Part shown: one piece after another, positions 39,208-50,940 of the stretch
Layout of the letters: each line of letters starts with the position of its first letter
Numbering within the stretch: the stretch's first letter is position 1
NCBI GenBank assembly: GCA_030704615.1
Contig: CM060733.1
Coordinates: 62,186,001-62,250,000, forward strand
Source of the DNA: Takakia lepidozioides
Taxonomy: Eukaryota > Streptophyta > Takakiopsida > Takakiales > Takakiaceae
DNA: 64,000 bases
Reading direction: 5' to 3'
Notes under the pieces: generated by a model
Databases searched by the model: none
The model's input: the letters and a program-made list of their open reading frames with translations, nothing else
What the model was told of the DNA's origin: nothing
Translations under genes and position numbers: made by a program

Positions 39208-40058
39208 TGGTAGTCTCTTCTCCAAAATGACCTCCAGCTACTCCTTTATGAACTTCCTCCAAAACTTTTACTTCATGGTGGTACAAGCATCGTTTAAGTA
39301 CTCCATCAGGTCCTAGCTTATACATTCTTCCCCCTACCATAGTATAAGGTAAAGCCTTGATAGCGATTCTCTTCCTCTGCTCCTTACCATAACTAGGTGG
39401 GCACTGACCATGAGTAAGGTAGTATCTGATTGGCCACTGCCAATCTAACCATTCATCCGCACTTCCCTGCACCTCCATTGCAAATAAACTCGCATCAGGT
39501 AATTGGTCGTCTACTCCTGTGGCGGGCTCTCCTGTTGTTATGTGTGACAAATGATCTGCCACAAGATGCAAATGGCCAGGCTTGTAAACAACTTCGAACT
39601 CAAACTCGTGCAAGATTATTAACCACCTTGCTATCCTTCCACTTATCAAAGGTTTGTTCACCAGACATATCAGAGCCTGGTGATCCACATAAAACATAAA
39701 CTTTCTTCCCAATAGGTAATGCCTGAATTTCTTGACTGCATAAATCATTGCTAGTGCTTCTCTTTCAGTTGTGCTATAGTTCCTTTCAGCACTGTTCATC
39801 AACCTGCTAGCATAGTACACAGGTGACTCTATATTTCCTGTAACATTTTGGGCTATCACCGCTCCCAACGCCTCCCCTACCTTCACCATCCTCGGTTCCT
39901 CTTCAGTTCCCACATTCACTTCTCTCACCTGCTCATCAGCTGTGATTGTCCAACCAGTCACCACTTCATCCTGTAAACTCACAGTGGCTGGTTCCTCTAG
40001 GATTTCCATTTCTCCCTCTTTTTTTTCATAGAAATGTGGTGGGTAACTGCTTGTTTCA
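39208..40058 (-). pseudogene. Ty3-A RNase H and integrase zinc domain, RT deleted
   Basis: Minus strand from 40,058: protease-RT linker (MEILEEPATVSLQDEVV at 40,009), then a jump directly into RNase H (ALGAVIAQNVTGNIESPVYY), so RT has been lost by deletion after VKVGE. RNase H shows STTEREALAMIYAVKKFRHY and FYVDHQAL (catalytic Glu and Asp) and the tether GHLHLVADHLS. The integrase zinc domain follows (HHEVKVLEEVHKGVAGGHF) up to TTSRK, where MULE-B1 interrupts. The frame is open through this part. The upstream end joins in sequence to 11,383 through the shared TGAAACAAG, which shows it is the continuation of Ty3-A. Confidence 0.8.
40050..40058 (+). repeat. Target-site duplication CTTGTTTCA (partner of 11,375-11,383, inverted)
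   Basis: Reverse complement is TGAAACAAG. It lies outside the GAGG end of MULE-A2 while its partner lies outside the GGGGGC end of MULE-A1. Confidence 0.8.
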
Positions 40059-40150
40059 GAGGTTTACTATTTCATGAGCAGAAACCATGAGCCATGAGCC
40101 ATGAGCCGCATGAGCCGCATGAGCGGTGAGCCGAAGTCTAAGATACGCGG
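40059..40150 (-). repeat. Right (GAGG) terminal repeat of MULE-A2
   Basis: GAGGTTTACTATTTCATGAG followed by CATGAGCC and CATGAGCCG units; identical in layout to 26,520-26,606. Confidence 0.85.
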
Positions 40151-40909
40151 ATTTCATGAGCGGACTCCTCCAAATTTGGAAATGCGGTAGATTAAACAAG
40201 TATTAAAATAATAGTTTTTTATTTGACCTTGCCGTTTTTGGACGTTCCAGATCATGTAATGCGGCGAAGATATGTCGTCAGTAACAAGTCCGCTCATGGT
40301 TTTTTAGATCCGCTCATGGAAATAAGTGACCGTGCAACGGGAAATCCAGTATACCACTGCAAAAGAACGTCGCATACTGGCCTGTATAGAGTATTCTGCG
40401 GTTTTACATGCCTTAACATTGGAATGAAGCTGACCCTTTTGCCGCGATTGAACCAATGGAGTCTGCACCAATACAGTCTGCAGTACTTCACAATTCTGTC
40501 TTCTTCGGGTATTCGGCGGGAAAGGTTTGCAACTGAACTGGGAAATAAGGTGCCGCATTAGGGTTCGCACGTGCGAAATTTCGGAGCGGTTTGGTGTTGG
40601 CGAAGGCCGCCTCTACCAGTACCTACGACGATACTTGGAAATGCGGCGCCGCATTTCCTTGTCGGAGGTCGAATGAGGAAATCAAGTTTTCGGAAAGCAG
40701 AAAAACATGAACCCTCCAACATACAAAAATACATGCACGTGGAAACAAGTGAACGATATAGTAATATCTTAGTTCGAGCAAAACAGGTTACTGGTAGGCA
40801 AGACATATGTCGGACCTTTCTGTGGCCAGAGTTTGAGGTACTGGCAGCAGTACAGTTCTACTATCCGAAAAGGATGGGCGTACCATTGTATTGGGACCGC
40901 AAGCCAAGC

Positions 40910-43900
40910 TCACTGGTCCCCTGGATCCATATTCAGAAGAGTGTGAACCTCCTGGGGGCTCAACCCTGGTGCATGTATGAAGTGATGAGTTGTGGAATTA
41001 CAACGGAGTCTCTTTAGGTACACGTAGTACAAATGCTTGCAAGGGCAGTATGATGCCCCCTTGTTCGCCATGATCTGGAAGTCGGTGCAATTGCAGGTGG
41101 GTAATTCTGAAATGGTGATGGTGTACACCTCATTGCGAACAGCTGAGCCCGCCGTGGCCATCTGATACACACGCCCAATCCTGGTGGGGGCACTTCAGTC
41201 GAGCTCTGGATTGTACAGTTCATCCGAAGTGCATTCCCCATCCTTGTCTCGTTCACTTTTGAGGGAGGTTGCCGCCTCTTCGGTTTCCCCAACGGTGTGT
41301 AGGATGCTTAGAGCTGTCGTGTCCCATTGTGCTTGCTCTCACAGGGGTCGGTGGTGGAGGCTGTGGAAGCGGAAATGGTTGTCTGGGGACGTCAGTGCGC
41401 TGCACCATCCGAAATCCTGCGGCGGTAAGGGCGTCGGCCTCAACCTGACTCAGATCGCAGCCTGGTTCCACCGGCCACACCGGGGGAGCCTCTGGCATTG
41501 TTTGTATGCCGTACTTGGGCTTTCCATACACGCAAGTCATAATGTCGTGCCTGCAGAACCAGAACTGGGTGGTTGTCGCCTCCGCAAACTTTGCATGGAC
41601 AAATCTTCCTGTAAAAGTAGGAGCAGGGACAGCCCCATCTGGATTCCTCCTTATCATCTCTAAACAACGTTGTCGTGTATCCACACGAATTGCGGAACAC
41701 CTTCCTCGAAACGACGGCTTTGTGCGAGCAATTCTCCACTGTGATGCAGACACAGTCGTCTCCACAATGGCTTGGCCATACTGCATAGCAGCGGGCGGAA
41801 TCTGGGGCAAGGGAGCGGTGGGAATTTCTCGCACGAAATCCCCGGTTGAAGGCGACGGCGATCTGGAATTTCTTGGGCTTCCATTGCTGGAAGACACATT
41901 GTGCGGCAACATGACGGGACCTCGAGGTGCTGTCCGAATGTTCCTGTCGGATCTCCAGGAATCCTCTTCGCACCCAGGTTCCTCTTCAATCCTCCGCCTG
42001 ACAGGGCGAGTCCGGACGTCCCCCTCTAGGTGTTCACCTCTGCGGTGCAGAGGCGTCCCTTTGATCTTCTCTCGCAATGATGTCGCCCATTTCAGTGGAT
42101 TCTTGGACCTCGAAGCTGTTCGTACCAACAATTCCTCCCTGTCCGGCCCAAAGCCCCATTGTTTGCCGCTCAGGAACTTGTAGTACGTGGCTTGCTGCAT
42201 GATTGCTCTGTCGATGTCCTTCGTTGTGGCCGTCACTACGTCCACCAGATGTGCGGCAGAAGACGCTCGCCAGGACGAGTGGACCGATTCTGCCATATTC
42301 GTGTTCGGCATGTCCGTGTCGGAATCCAAGCACCGCTCCTAGAAGGACACAAACAATGGTGAGGGACCAATCAAAATGTGCGTAACAGAAAGACAAATGA
42401 ACGAAAATGACAGCAGCCTACCTCCCGCATGTACTGTCCGAACTGTCGATACCGAAAATGCCACCACCCCAACCAGCTGTGCAATGCTCCCAGATTGGTT
42501 GTCTCCACTGCACCTGACGTGTTCCACCAAGCCTCGATGATAGCAAACTTAACCTCCGCGTCATCAAATGTGGGTGCATCCTTCCACGCCGTACAAAGGA
42601 CACGGTGTTCAGCCTGGAATGAGCTAGCAACAAATTTGGTAGTGTAGTGGGATAGACTCTGCATCCAATGGAATCCACAAGATCTCTCTTTCCCTTCCAT
42701 TGGAACATTGGGGTCCTCACCGTACACACGCCGCACCGCTGCCCAGTTGGCCTGAGCGTTGTCTGCCATGAATCCCCTGAAATTGGGCTCTGGCAATCCC
42801 GCCCTTGCCATCTGCTCGTTTATGCCCTCCCACAGATGCATCTCGGACTGTGTGTCCTCCCCTTTCATCTCGCAGATTGCAATCGTCATGAGCCTCTTGG
42901 AGTGATAGTCATAAACATGCGCACCCATAGTCACCCACTGATGGTTTGTAATTCGCTTGATGTGATCAAACATCACCCAAGCATTCGACAAGTTTCCAGT
43001 TGTCATGCGAGTGACCAAGTCGACTCCACTCCCAGGCCCACACGTCGACATTTTGAAAATGTAACAACGATCGGATTCGCTGCCTTGCCCTAGAAACCTG
43101 CTACCTTGGATGTAGTCATATCCAGTCATTCGTTTCACCTCCAGGATTGAGTACATGTCCGACCCCCTGCCGAACTCCTGCTTGCAAGATACAATGTGAT
43201 TCCGCACATTCGGACTACAAACGTGCGAGACGGACTCCAAGAGGTCACGCATCTCGTCTTCGGTCAAGGGCTCTCGGTCGGAACCATCTTCAGACATGAT
43301 TTTGCCAAGAGCAATCTTGTGGGCTGCCTTCAGCTGAATCTGCTTTGGTCTGGCTCCGGGGCTCAATTTCACCTCCTCTTTTATGATGTCGTGTGCTTCC
43401 TGCACAGCCTCCCGCATGTTGCCTCTCGCCAAGGGGTGGCAGTGGACCCCAACGTGTATGCAAGCTCTAGTCAAGTCCGGGAGCAAATGGATTACGTAAT
43501 ATTGCTTGGCTCTGCACATGGACATGCACGTCGGTGGTTCTTTGCAATGTGCACACTTGAAAGAACCCGCAGGAGCTTGGCTGGAGACAATGAGTGGATG
43601 ATGCGTTGTGCCAGTCCAATCCGTCTCGTTTCTCCGCCCTCCTTTGGAGAGAAAGTGGAAGCAGGTGGGATTGAGGCACCTCAGCTTCCCCGCACAGAGG
43701 ACATATCGTACACGAACACCATCAGCAATTTTCGTGCTACTGGTCTTTGTCACACACCAGGGGTGTCCGTCATGCTTTCGATCCATGTTTGTTAACATCC
43801 CGGAGGCTTTGTTTGACGAAGAAACAGGTGGAAACTCGAAGATGACATTGCCATCGACTTTGGGAGGCAGAAACGTTACCTTTCTGACTGGGAATTTGGC

Positions 43901-44707
43901 ATAGTCGAGAGCAGCCAGCTCGGAGCGAGAACCATTGAGGTGATGTTGTCGTAGGAGCTGCACAATGGACCGGGTTGGAGTTATGCTCGAGGGCACATGC
44001 GTAGCACCTACAGAGACATCCATGCCGGATTTGAACGACCGTGTGGAGGACATGGGTACCTCAATGCAATGATCTTCCTTGTCGGAAATGTCGAATACGT
44101 CCACACGAGAAGCTATGGAGGGTCTTGACGGTCCAGGTCGGGAATGATTATCGTTGCATACCTCTCTGTTGGCAGTGGCCGCCTGTCGGTTTCTGGATGG
44201 TGTGGGCAGCGACTGATTCGGAAAGGGAATGGGCATTCCCACAGCTCGGTACAGGATGGTGTCTGATGGGGGTACGTGCCATTCGATTCCGCAACCTCCG
44301 TCGTTACCTAGCACGACAATGGTCTCGTCAACCTGTCCAGGAACATCCTTCCTTTCTTCTTCCAAATAAACTGTGCCCGGTTTGAGCTTGAATTTGGAAC
44401 AAAGGTAAGTTTCAGTCACTCTGCAAAGTCCTCCCTCGTTTGGGATCCAGGCTCTCCCAAGTTGCGGAGGACAGCAAACTATAGCGTAGGAATTCGGAGC
44501 CATCGAAGACCGCACGAAGTTGGCAAGTGCGAGGTTCAGTATAGCGACAGACCAAGGCTCACAGGCACCATGCGGAGTCCATCGACGATTGGAAGTCGCA
44601 CATTGAAGTGGAAAGTATTGTTTCAAGCTACATGCATGAAGGTGGGAGGTGTGATTCCATAGCCAGTAAGTTAGACAATGATGCCCGATTCGGCGATGAA
44701 ATAACAT
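40910..44707 (-). pseudogene. MULE-A2 transposase
   Basis: Same gene as 21,959-25,755. Exon 1 is 44,707-42,422 and is open throughout (778 codons reading on into the intron), so the N-terminal zinc part and all catalytic residues (MFDHIKR, MADNAQANW, CGFHW) are intact here. Intron 42,421-42,339. Exon 2 is 42,338-40,910 with two one-base losses: in a G run near 41,290 (TGGGG against TGGGGG) and near 41,177. NMAESVHSSW is in frame, unlike in MULE-A1. The SWIM finger CNCTDF...CPCKH lies after the second frameshift. The defects differ from those of MULE-A1, so both derive from an intact gene. Confidence 0.8.
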
Positions 44708-44919
44708 CTCCTGACAGTTTCTCCTGAGGGTGGATCCAGCAGTATTCTCGGTGCAGACATGAACGTTCGCACTGACAAGTGCCAGTACTGTTAGTTAAAA
44801 CGGTCAGACAACCAAGTTGTGCTCATCAAGACTGGCCGCAATTGTGTTGTTTCGGAACAATGCAACCCATTCAGGTTCCAGATTTCCCGTCCCGAGTGAT
44901 TCTTTCGATTGCTGGTGGA

Positions 44920-46440
44920 CGGAAATACGGCGCCGCATTTCCGTATTGCATCTTGGTCATGCACCAGAGCGACGGAAATGCGGCACCGAGTTTCCGTCCG
45001 GGGGAAACCTTTATACTCTCCAGAACGGAAATGCTGTAACGCATTTCCATCCAGCAAGCACGGTATGTGAAGGTGGTACGGAAATGCGGTAACGCATTTC
45101 CATCCAGCAAGCACGGTATGTGAAGGTGGAACGGAAATGCGGTACCGCATTTCCGTTCTGATTGAGAATCATGAACAAATGGAACAGAAATGCGGCACCG
45201 CATTTCCGTCCGAGTGGCACTTTCCGACATTCCAGAACGGAAATGCGGCACCGCATATCCGCCCGGGTGAGACCTTAACACTCTCCAGAACGGAAATGCG
45301 GTAACGTATTTCCATCCAAAAAGCACGGTATGTGAAGGTGGAATGGAAATGCGGTACCGCATTTCCGTTCTGATTGAGAATTATGAACAACGGGAACAGA
45401 AATGCGGCACCGCATTTCCGTCCGAGTCGCACTTTCCGACATTCCAGAACGAAAATGCGGCGCCGCATTTCCATTTTGTATCTGATGCATGGAGCCGAGT
45501 GCAATTCCAAACGCTTGAGACAGCGCAATTCCGACCGGTTGAGACATTCATACTATCCAGAACGGAAATGCGGTGACGCATTTCCGTTCTGACTGAAAAT
45601 CGTGAACCATCGGAACTGAAATGCGGCAGCGCATTTCCATCCGAGTCGCACCTCCCAACATTCCAGAACGCAAATGCGGCACCGCATTTCCGTTCTGATG
45701 AAAAATCGTGAAACATCGGAACTGAAATGCGGTACCGCATTTCCGTCGGAGTCGCACCTTCCGACATTCCAAAACGGAAATGCGGCGCCGCATTACTGTT
45801 TTGTATGTGAGGCATGGAGCTGTGGAACGAAAATGCGGCACCGCATTTCCGCCAGGGTCAGACCTTAATACTCTACAGAACGGAAATGCGGTACCGCATT
45901 TCCGTTCTGACTGAAAATCGTGAACAACGGGAACAGAAATTCGGCTCCGCATTTCCGTCCGAGTCGCACCTTCCGACATTCTAGAACGGAAATGCGGCGC
46001 CGCATTTCCGTTTTGTATACGAGGCCTGGAGCTGTGGGACGGAAATGTGGTGCCGCATTTCCATCCATGTGAGACCTTCAAACTTTCCAGACAGGAAATG
46101 CGGCACCGCATTTCTGTTCAGGTGAGACCTCTATACTTTCCCGAACGGAAATGTGGAACGGCATTTCGGTTCATCAACTGCGGTATGTGAAGGGGGAACG
46201 GAAATGCGGTACCATATTTTGATTCAGATTGAAAATCATGAACCACGGGAACTGAAATGTTGTGCCGCATTTCCGTCCGAATCGCACCTTTCGACATTCC
46301 TGAACGGAAATGCGGCGCCGCATTTCCCTTTTGTATCGCATACATGGAGCTGTGGGACGGAAATGCGGCACCGTATTTCCGTTCAACAACTAAGGTATGT
46401 GAAGGTGGAACTGAAATGCGGTGCCGCATTTTCTTCCAAC
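44920..46440 (-). repeat. 53-bp palindrome array, MULE-A2 copy
   Basis: Inverted copy of 20,285-21,746. Centres checked at 44,931, 44,984, 45,037, 45,090 and 45,143: exact 53-bp steps. Compared with MULE-A1 it has one additional unit (CATCCAGCAAGCACGGTATG with its palindrome, 45,037-45,090). Confidence 0.9.
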
Positions 46441-46651
46441 AAGTATGTGATTCAGCGGATGAGAGCGACGCAGACAGGGAGGAAGACGACCCAACGGAGG
46501 TGAGATGGACAGTTCCGCAAGGGGAAGATGGGATTTTTCGAAAGCCTGGCCAACGAGCAGTCCGCTGGAGATGAGAAAGGCACTGAGGGGGTGGAGGCGG
46601 AGCAGGACAGTCTAGAACAGGATGAGGATTCGGATGATTTTCAAGATTAAT
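46441..46651 (+). pseudogene. ParB/MTase-like gene, C-terminal tail remnant (MULE-A2)
   Basis: Matches 59,085-59,287: DSADESDADREEDDPTEVRW then WTVPQGEDGIF, with one extra base in the run after GGGATTTTT (46,531) that shifts the frame. Joined on its left to the end of the palindrome array at CAACAAGTA/TGTGATTC. Only the acidic tail of the cargo protein is left. Confidence 0.75.
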
Positions 46652-46789
46652 AGAATTTTAATGAAGTCTCTGTAAATGTAGATTCTCTTCCAGAGTATAT
46701 AAAGGAAAATCTCCCCGACATTCGTCACCCCTCTCCAGTGTGCATTCCAGCCACAAAATCGCCCAAACCACGACGCTCCCAAAATCAGA

Positions 46790-47570
46790 AATGGGGCACC
46801 GCATTTCCAAAATTTTGGCAACTCTAAAAACCTCTTTTGGAAATGCAGCACCGCATTTCCAAAACAGGGGAGGGACTAAATTTTCCATTTCAATGTTGGC
46901 ATAGTAAAAAGTAATCGGCCGATTGGAAATGCGGTGCCGCATTTCCAAAATTTCCTTTGTCCACACGCCAGTTTTGGCTTCTCCCGCTCATTGCATGGAT
47001 GCCACCACGCTTACAGAGGTCGAACAAGGAGGTCGAACAAGGAGGTCGAGATGGCGGAATTGGAAATGCGGTACCGCATTTCCATATTGGGGATGGTCGT
47101 TGTTTGAACTGCAGGCCCATCAGCAAAAATTGGCACCGCATTCCATTGTCAAAAAAAAGTCGATGACGGACATGGAAATGCGGCGCCGCATTTCCAGAAC
47201 GGACATCGCAATTTGTCCATTTGCAGACCCTCTCACGGAAATGCGGTAACGCATTCCATCGAGCTGGTCGGAAATGGGTGCACTTTTCGAAGTGTTGGAC
47301 GGAAATGCGGCACCGCATTCCCTTGTCTAAAAAGAAGTTTCCATTGCCAAGCTGGAAATGCGTCGCCGCATTTGCAATGCCAACCTCGTTGTCTGTCCAA
47401 TTTATAGACCCGTGTTGGTATTTCGTGTACCTGGACGGAAATGATGCACCGCATTCCATTGTCCGACACTGAAATGCGGTTCATACATTTCCATGTCGGC
47501 ACGGAAATGCGGCACCGCATTTCCAATGTCCGACACGGAAATGCGGTGCCGCATTTCGATGCCGACATGG
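46790..47570 (-). repeat. Scattered palindromes, MULE-A2 copy
   Basis: Inverted copy of 13,790-14,530 with about a dozen family A palindromes at irregular distances. It holds two additional palindromes (47,504-47,525 and 47,539-47,560) compared with MULE-A1, where the corresponding stretch is shorter. Confidence 0.8.
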
Positions 47571-47813
47571 CGTTACTCTGGTATATTCTTGACACATGAC
47601 TCTCATACTGGTTACTCTGGTATATTCATCCGGACAGACAAATTGTAGAAATGAGACATCAAATTGTAAACAGTGGGCCAATTCCGACAGTTATTCAACA
47701 GAATGAAACACAATCATACAGAAGTGAGGTACGATGGGTTTATTGATCGGACACGATGTCTCACATTTACCAACTGCAGACAAAACTAAGCCCTTCCTCC
47801 TTCTACATGGGCT

Positions 47814-48465
47814 TCACCAAGTGGACGGAACTTCGATACCCCTCAAAACAAGCTCATCACTGCTGCGGCACCTCGAGGTAAACTGCAATTCGGTCGTTCT
47901 GCTGCCCTTGCTGGAGCCGACGACAATGTCATGTCCATCAATGATACCACCATCATACATTGACAAGGTCACTGTGGGCCTCATGTGCCCGTGCGATTCG
48001 TCTTTGCAACTCAGCCGAATGTCTCCATACACTGGAAGAGCGGAGTGATCTGCACGTATATAGTTTTCCCCGGTGCCGTCCTCCCTGGTCCACTGGCAGC
48101 AGTTCCAGCGCCAAAGCGAGGCCGTGCGTGATCTGTCCGGCATCCCTTTCCAGCTTGGTATATCGAGGTCAACAATTTTCAGGACCCACGGACCGCATTG
48201 ACCCTCGCCCTCACCTCGCTCAAAGCGGTAATAGCCCTCCAGATACTCCATTGCGCGCAAAGACTCTTGCTTGATTCCAGCAGCGTCTGTGAAAACAGAG
48301 AGCCAGACAATGATGTCTCCTGATTCTGGTTTGAACATAGCATAATCGTGGCCATGATAAGGGCAGTCGGCTGGATTTCGGCGGCACGGCATCCTTGAAA
48401 AAGAGTAGCGGAGTACGCTCAATGACAGCAGCTCCCGGATGGAGGAGGAGCAGCGCGGTGGCTGG
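47814..48465 (-). pseudogene. P2 of MULE-A2, 5' end replaced
   Basis: From FQPPRCSSSIRELLSLSV to the stop at 47,814 the sequence agrees with P2 at 60,381-61,082, without the nonsense codon of MULE-A1 (reads RTASLWRWNCCQW). The first 17 or so residues are missing; at about 48,466 the frame continues by chance into unrelated DNA, which extends the open frame to 48,632. Expression without its own promoter and P1 is doubtful. Confidence 0.65.
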
Positions 48466-48559
48466 AAAGATCGGTTTGCGGTGGACATTGCAAGTGCCTG
48501 AATACTTCTTGCCCTCGCCAGAGAAACAGCTCTAAAACCAAACAAAAGTGAGTGGGAAG

Positions 48560-50481
48560 GGGTGCCCCTGAATCCTTTCACACCAGGGCTTGCCCCTCCC
48601 AAGACAAATACTTTTGTGTGCAGGTTCTGCAAACTTGCCCCGTCCTGTGTTTATGTGTGCCACACTCGTATGTACCAGGTGGCACACCGCTGCAAAACAA
48701 TGACTCGTGCTTGCATTCATATGGGTACACACGACCATCCTGTGTCGAAGGGAAGTTGCAGGGATAGCGTGGACATCGCTTGAAATCTTCTGAGGCAGGA
48801 GTTCTACAATGCCCCTTGTGCAACAGCTATAGTACTTGCCGCTAGCAAGGCATTCCTGGAAAAACACATACTGGGTGAAGGGGATGCGACACAACCAATG
48901 CTGGATGCAGATTCGCTTGATGCAGTTATGGACCATTTCTCCGTGTTGAGCTCTCCCAATATTCGAAACCAGGTGAATGCACTCAGAATGGGCACAGGCA
49001 GTGCTGGATTCATAGACAACATTATGGACCTCAAACGGAGGAGTCGCTATGAATTCATTTAAAACAGTATCTTCCCTGGCCAGGGCTTGTCCAAGGTGTA
49101 TTTGTTCAAGATGTCCACAGTGGGCGAAGGCAGGGGTGTGAGCATTGTCCGCCGAATGCAACCTGGAGGAGATTTGGCAAAATGTTGGTTAATGTTTGAT
49201 CACTGCAAACGGGTGAAGGGTTGGACAACCATGGCGTGCCATGTGTACGATCCAGCGTACCGGCATGTGCTCTCCATAGCAATTTGTGATATGCAGTTGG
49301 AGGACACTGAATCCCAAATGCTCATGTGGAATTCTCTCCTAGCCGTCATGCAGCGCAATGGAATGCAGAAGACAAATTTTGCGGGGTTCATGGCTGATAG
49401 TGCACAGGCAAATTTCAATGCAGTGCGGCGCGTCTTTGGTTCAGGGGATCCTAAGGTCCCAATGGAAAATATGGAGTGCACATGCCTCTTCCATTGGAGT
49501 CAATCTCTGGCACGTCATACAAAGCGCTGCATTCACCCTGACCTTCAGTTGGAGCACAGAAGGCTCTGCCTCAAGTACAAAAATGCCACCTCAATGGGAG
49601 AAGCTGAGAGCACTTACCAAGCAATCCGGGCTTGGTGGTTCTCCTCTGGTGCTGCTACTGGGATCCACCTGAAGGAGTTGGAGGACTGGTTGGTTTTCTG
49701 GCACTTCAAGTACAGACAGTGGGGAGCTTTCATGACGACGGTAAGCCTCTTCAATCCCAGAAACACAAATTTTACTTTGCATCGTGCCTGTTCCTTTGGG
49801 GTTGTTGGATTGTCATTTGCAGAACCTCGTCCATTTCCTTTCGTTCCTCACAAGGGACCTCTTCCATTTCATTTTGTTCCTGTCAAGGGAACAGTTCATC
49901 CTTCGGTGATAATGAAGCCCCCTCCGCTCGCAATTTGGCCTGTGAAACTTGGGACGTCGCTGTCATCAAACGAGATAAGCATGTTGGAGGAGGGGGGGTT
50001 CTGTCTTGCACGGTCCCGGGTGGTGCCCTCATGCACTATGGGCACAGATGTGCCACATGCTCCGGCAATGCCTCCACCCGGTGCCGACTCCCACCCAACA
50101 AAAAGAGATGGAAAAACAGTGTGCCGTGTCGCTTCGGGTGCAGATCACGACTGCAAGATGGAATCGGATAGAATTTTGCAGGCTCGGGTGACTCGTATCA
50201 CCAAAGTCCCGGCCCCGGGGTATGGGCGGATTTACACAGTGTTGTCTACTGGCTCAGTTCTTCATGGCAAAGAATATCAGGTTACCGTGGGGAATTTCCC
50301 TGCGTGCACTTGTCCGGATTTTGTAACGATTCGTGAGGGCGCTCTCGGCATGAGAGGGAAGTGGGTCCCCTGCAAGCATCAATATTACACATATCTTATA
50401 ATTATGTGCTGCGACAGTAAGAGAGACCAATTCATTCACCAGGCCACACTAGGCTATGGAGAAGTCATCACTCTTCTGTAG
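48560..50481 (+). pseudogene. MULE-C transposase, diverged and decayed
   Basis: Plus-strand relic homologous to the A and B transposases but clearly different. Zinc-domain residues CRFCKLAPSCVYVC and TRACIHMGTHDHP (48,620-48,745), then LSSPNIRNQVNAL, FPGQG, MFDHCKRVKGW, HVYDPAYRHVLSIAICDM, MADSAQANFNAVRRVFG, CLFHWSQSL, to the intron donor GTAAGC at 49,741. The C-terminal part has PAPGYGRIYTVLSTGSVLHG and a SWIM finger CTCPDF...VPCKHQYYTYL ending at 50,481. It has a TAA at 49,059 (EFI-stop-NSIFPGQG), earlier frame breaks near 48,780, and has lost the NMAES region between the two parts. The TADs and His/Cys pattern keep the MULE assignment safe. Confidence 0.75.
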
Positions 50482-50830
50482 TGAGACACCTGCCGTGGGG
50501 CTCCGCCAGATTCTCAGTGAACAAAAATGAGCCATGCCCACTCCCCGTGCTGGTTTCCAGCTTATCGTGTGGAGTCTTTGCATGTAGGACAGACACATAC
50601 ATTTTATTCGCGGAACCAGGGCAATTGCACATGCCATTCATTGTAGGCGTCTTACTCTGAATTGAAATAAAGTGTGACGATCATTCTGAGCTCAAATCTG
50701 CCATATGTTCATATTCCTTTTTTTGTGCAAACATTGCAGACATGGTGCATGGTGGCCCCTTTGTTTTGTCCACGGTAATAGGCCCTCTTCCTGCAATCCT
50801 CGCCTATAGGACCTGCTTCTCCAGCACGTT
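50482..50830 (+). other. 3' region of the MULE-C relic
   Basis: Non-coding; AATAAAG at 50,668 is a likely polyadenylation signal. Nothing else seen. Confidence 0.4.
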
Positions 50831-50940
50831 TGTGCCGCTCACGCTTCCCTGATGCGTGAGCTCAGCTCACGCCTTGCAGCTACAACGTGAGCTCAGCTCC
50901 CAGGCTCACGGGGCTGGGCTCACGCTGTAGCTACGCTGGT
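50831..50940 (+). repeat. GTGAGCTCAGCTCAC-type repeats, possible MULE-C end
   Basis: Cluster of GCTCACG, GTGAGCTCAGCTC and GGCTCACG words, resembling in arrangement the CATGAGC cluster at MULE-A and MULE-B ends (one-base change: CATGAGC to CGTGAGC). The end could be near GCTCACGCTGTAGCTAC (about 50,920-50,936). No partner end or target duplication found. Confidence 0.45.

Larger units (their letters stand above)
40059..46438 (-). repeat. Long inverted repeat, right arm
   Basis: Reverse-complement partner of 20,285-26,606. Homology ends abruptly after CAACAAGTA at about 46,441, where the sequence jumps to the last exon of the cargo gene. Confidence 0.9.
40059..48465 (-). mobile_element. MULE-A2: internally deleted MULE-A copy
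   Basis: Minus-strand copy with the right end at 40,059, the transposase, and the palindrome array. At 46,441 a deletion brings in the last exon of the cargo gene, the scattered palindromes, and P2. Homology to MULE-A stops at about 48,466, in P2, where unrelated DNA begins. P1 and the GGGGGC end are absent. ParB and methyltransferase exons are deleted except for the acidic tail. Confidence 0.85.

Noticed and set aside
49087-50481. Single 464-residue protein reading through the MULE-C intron position
   Set aside because: The part from 49,741 (GTAAGC) to about 49,900 has no homology; it is an intron plus deletion that is open by chance.
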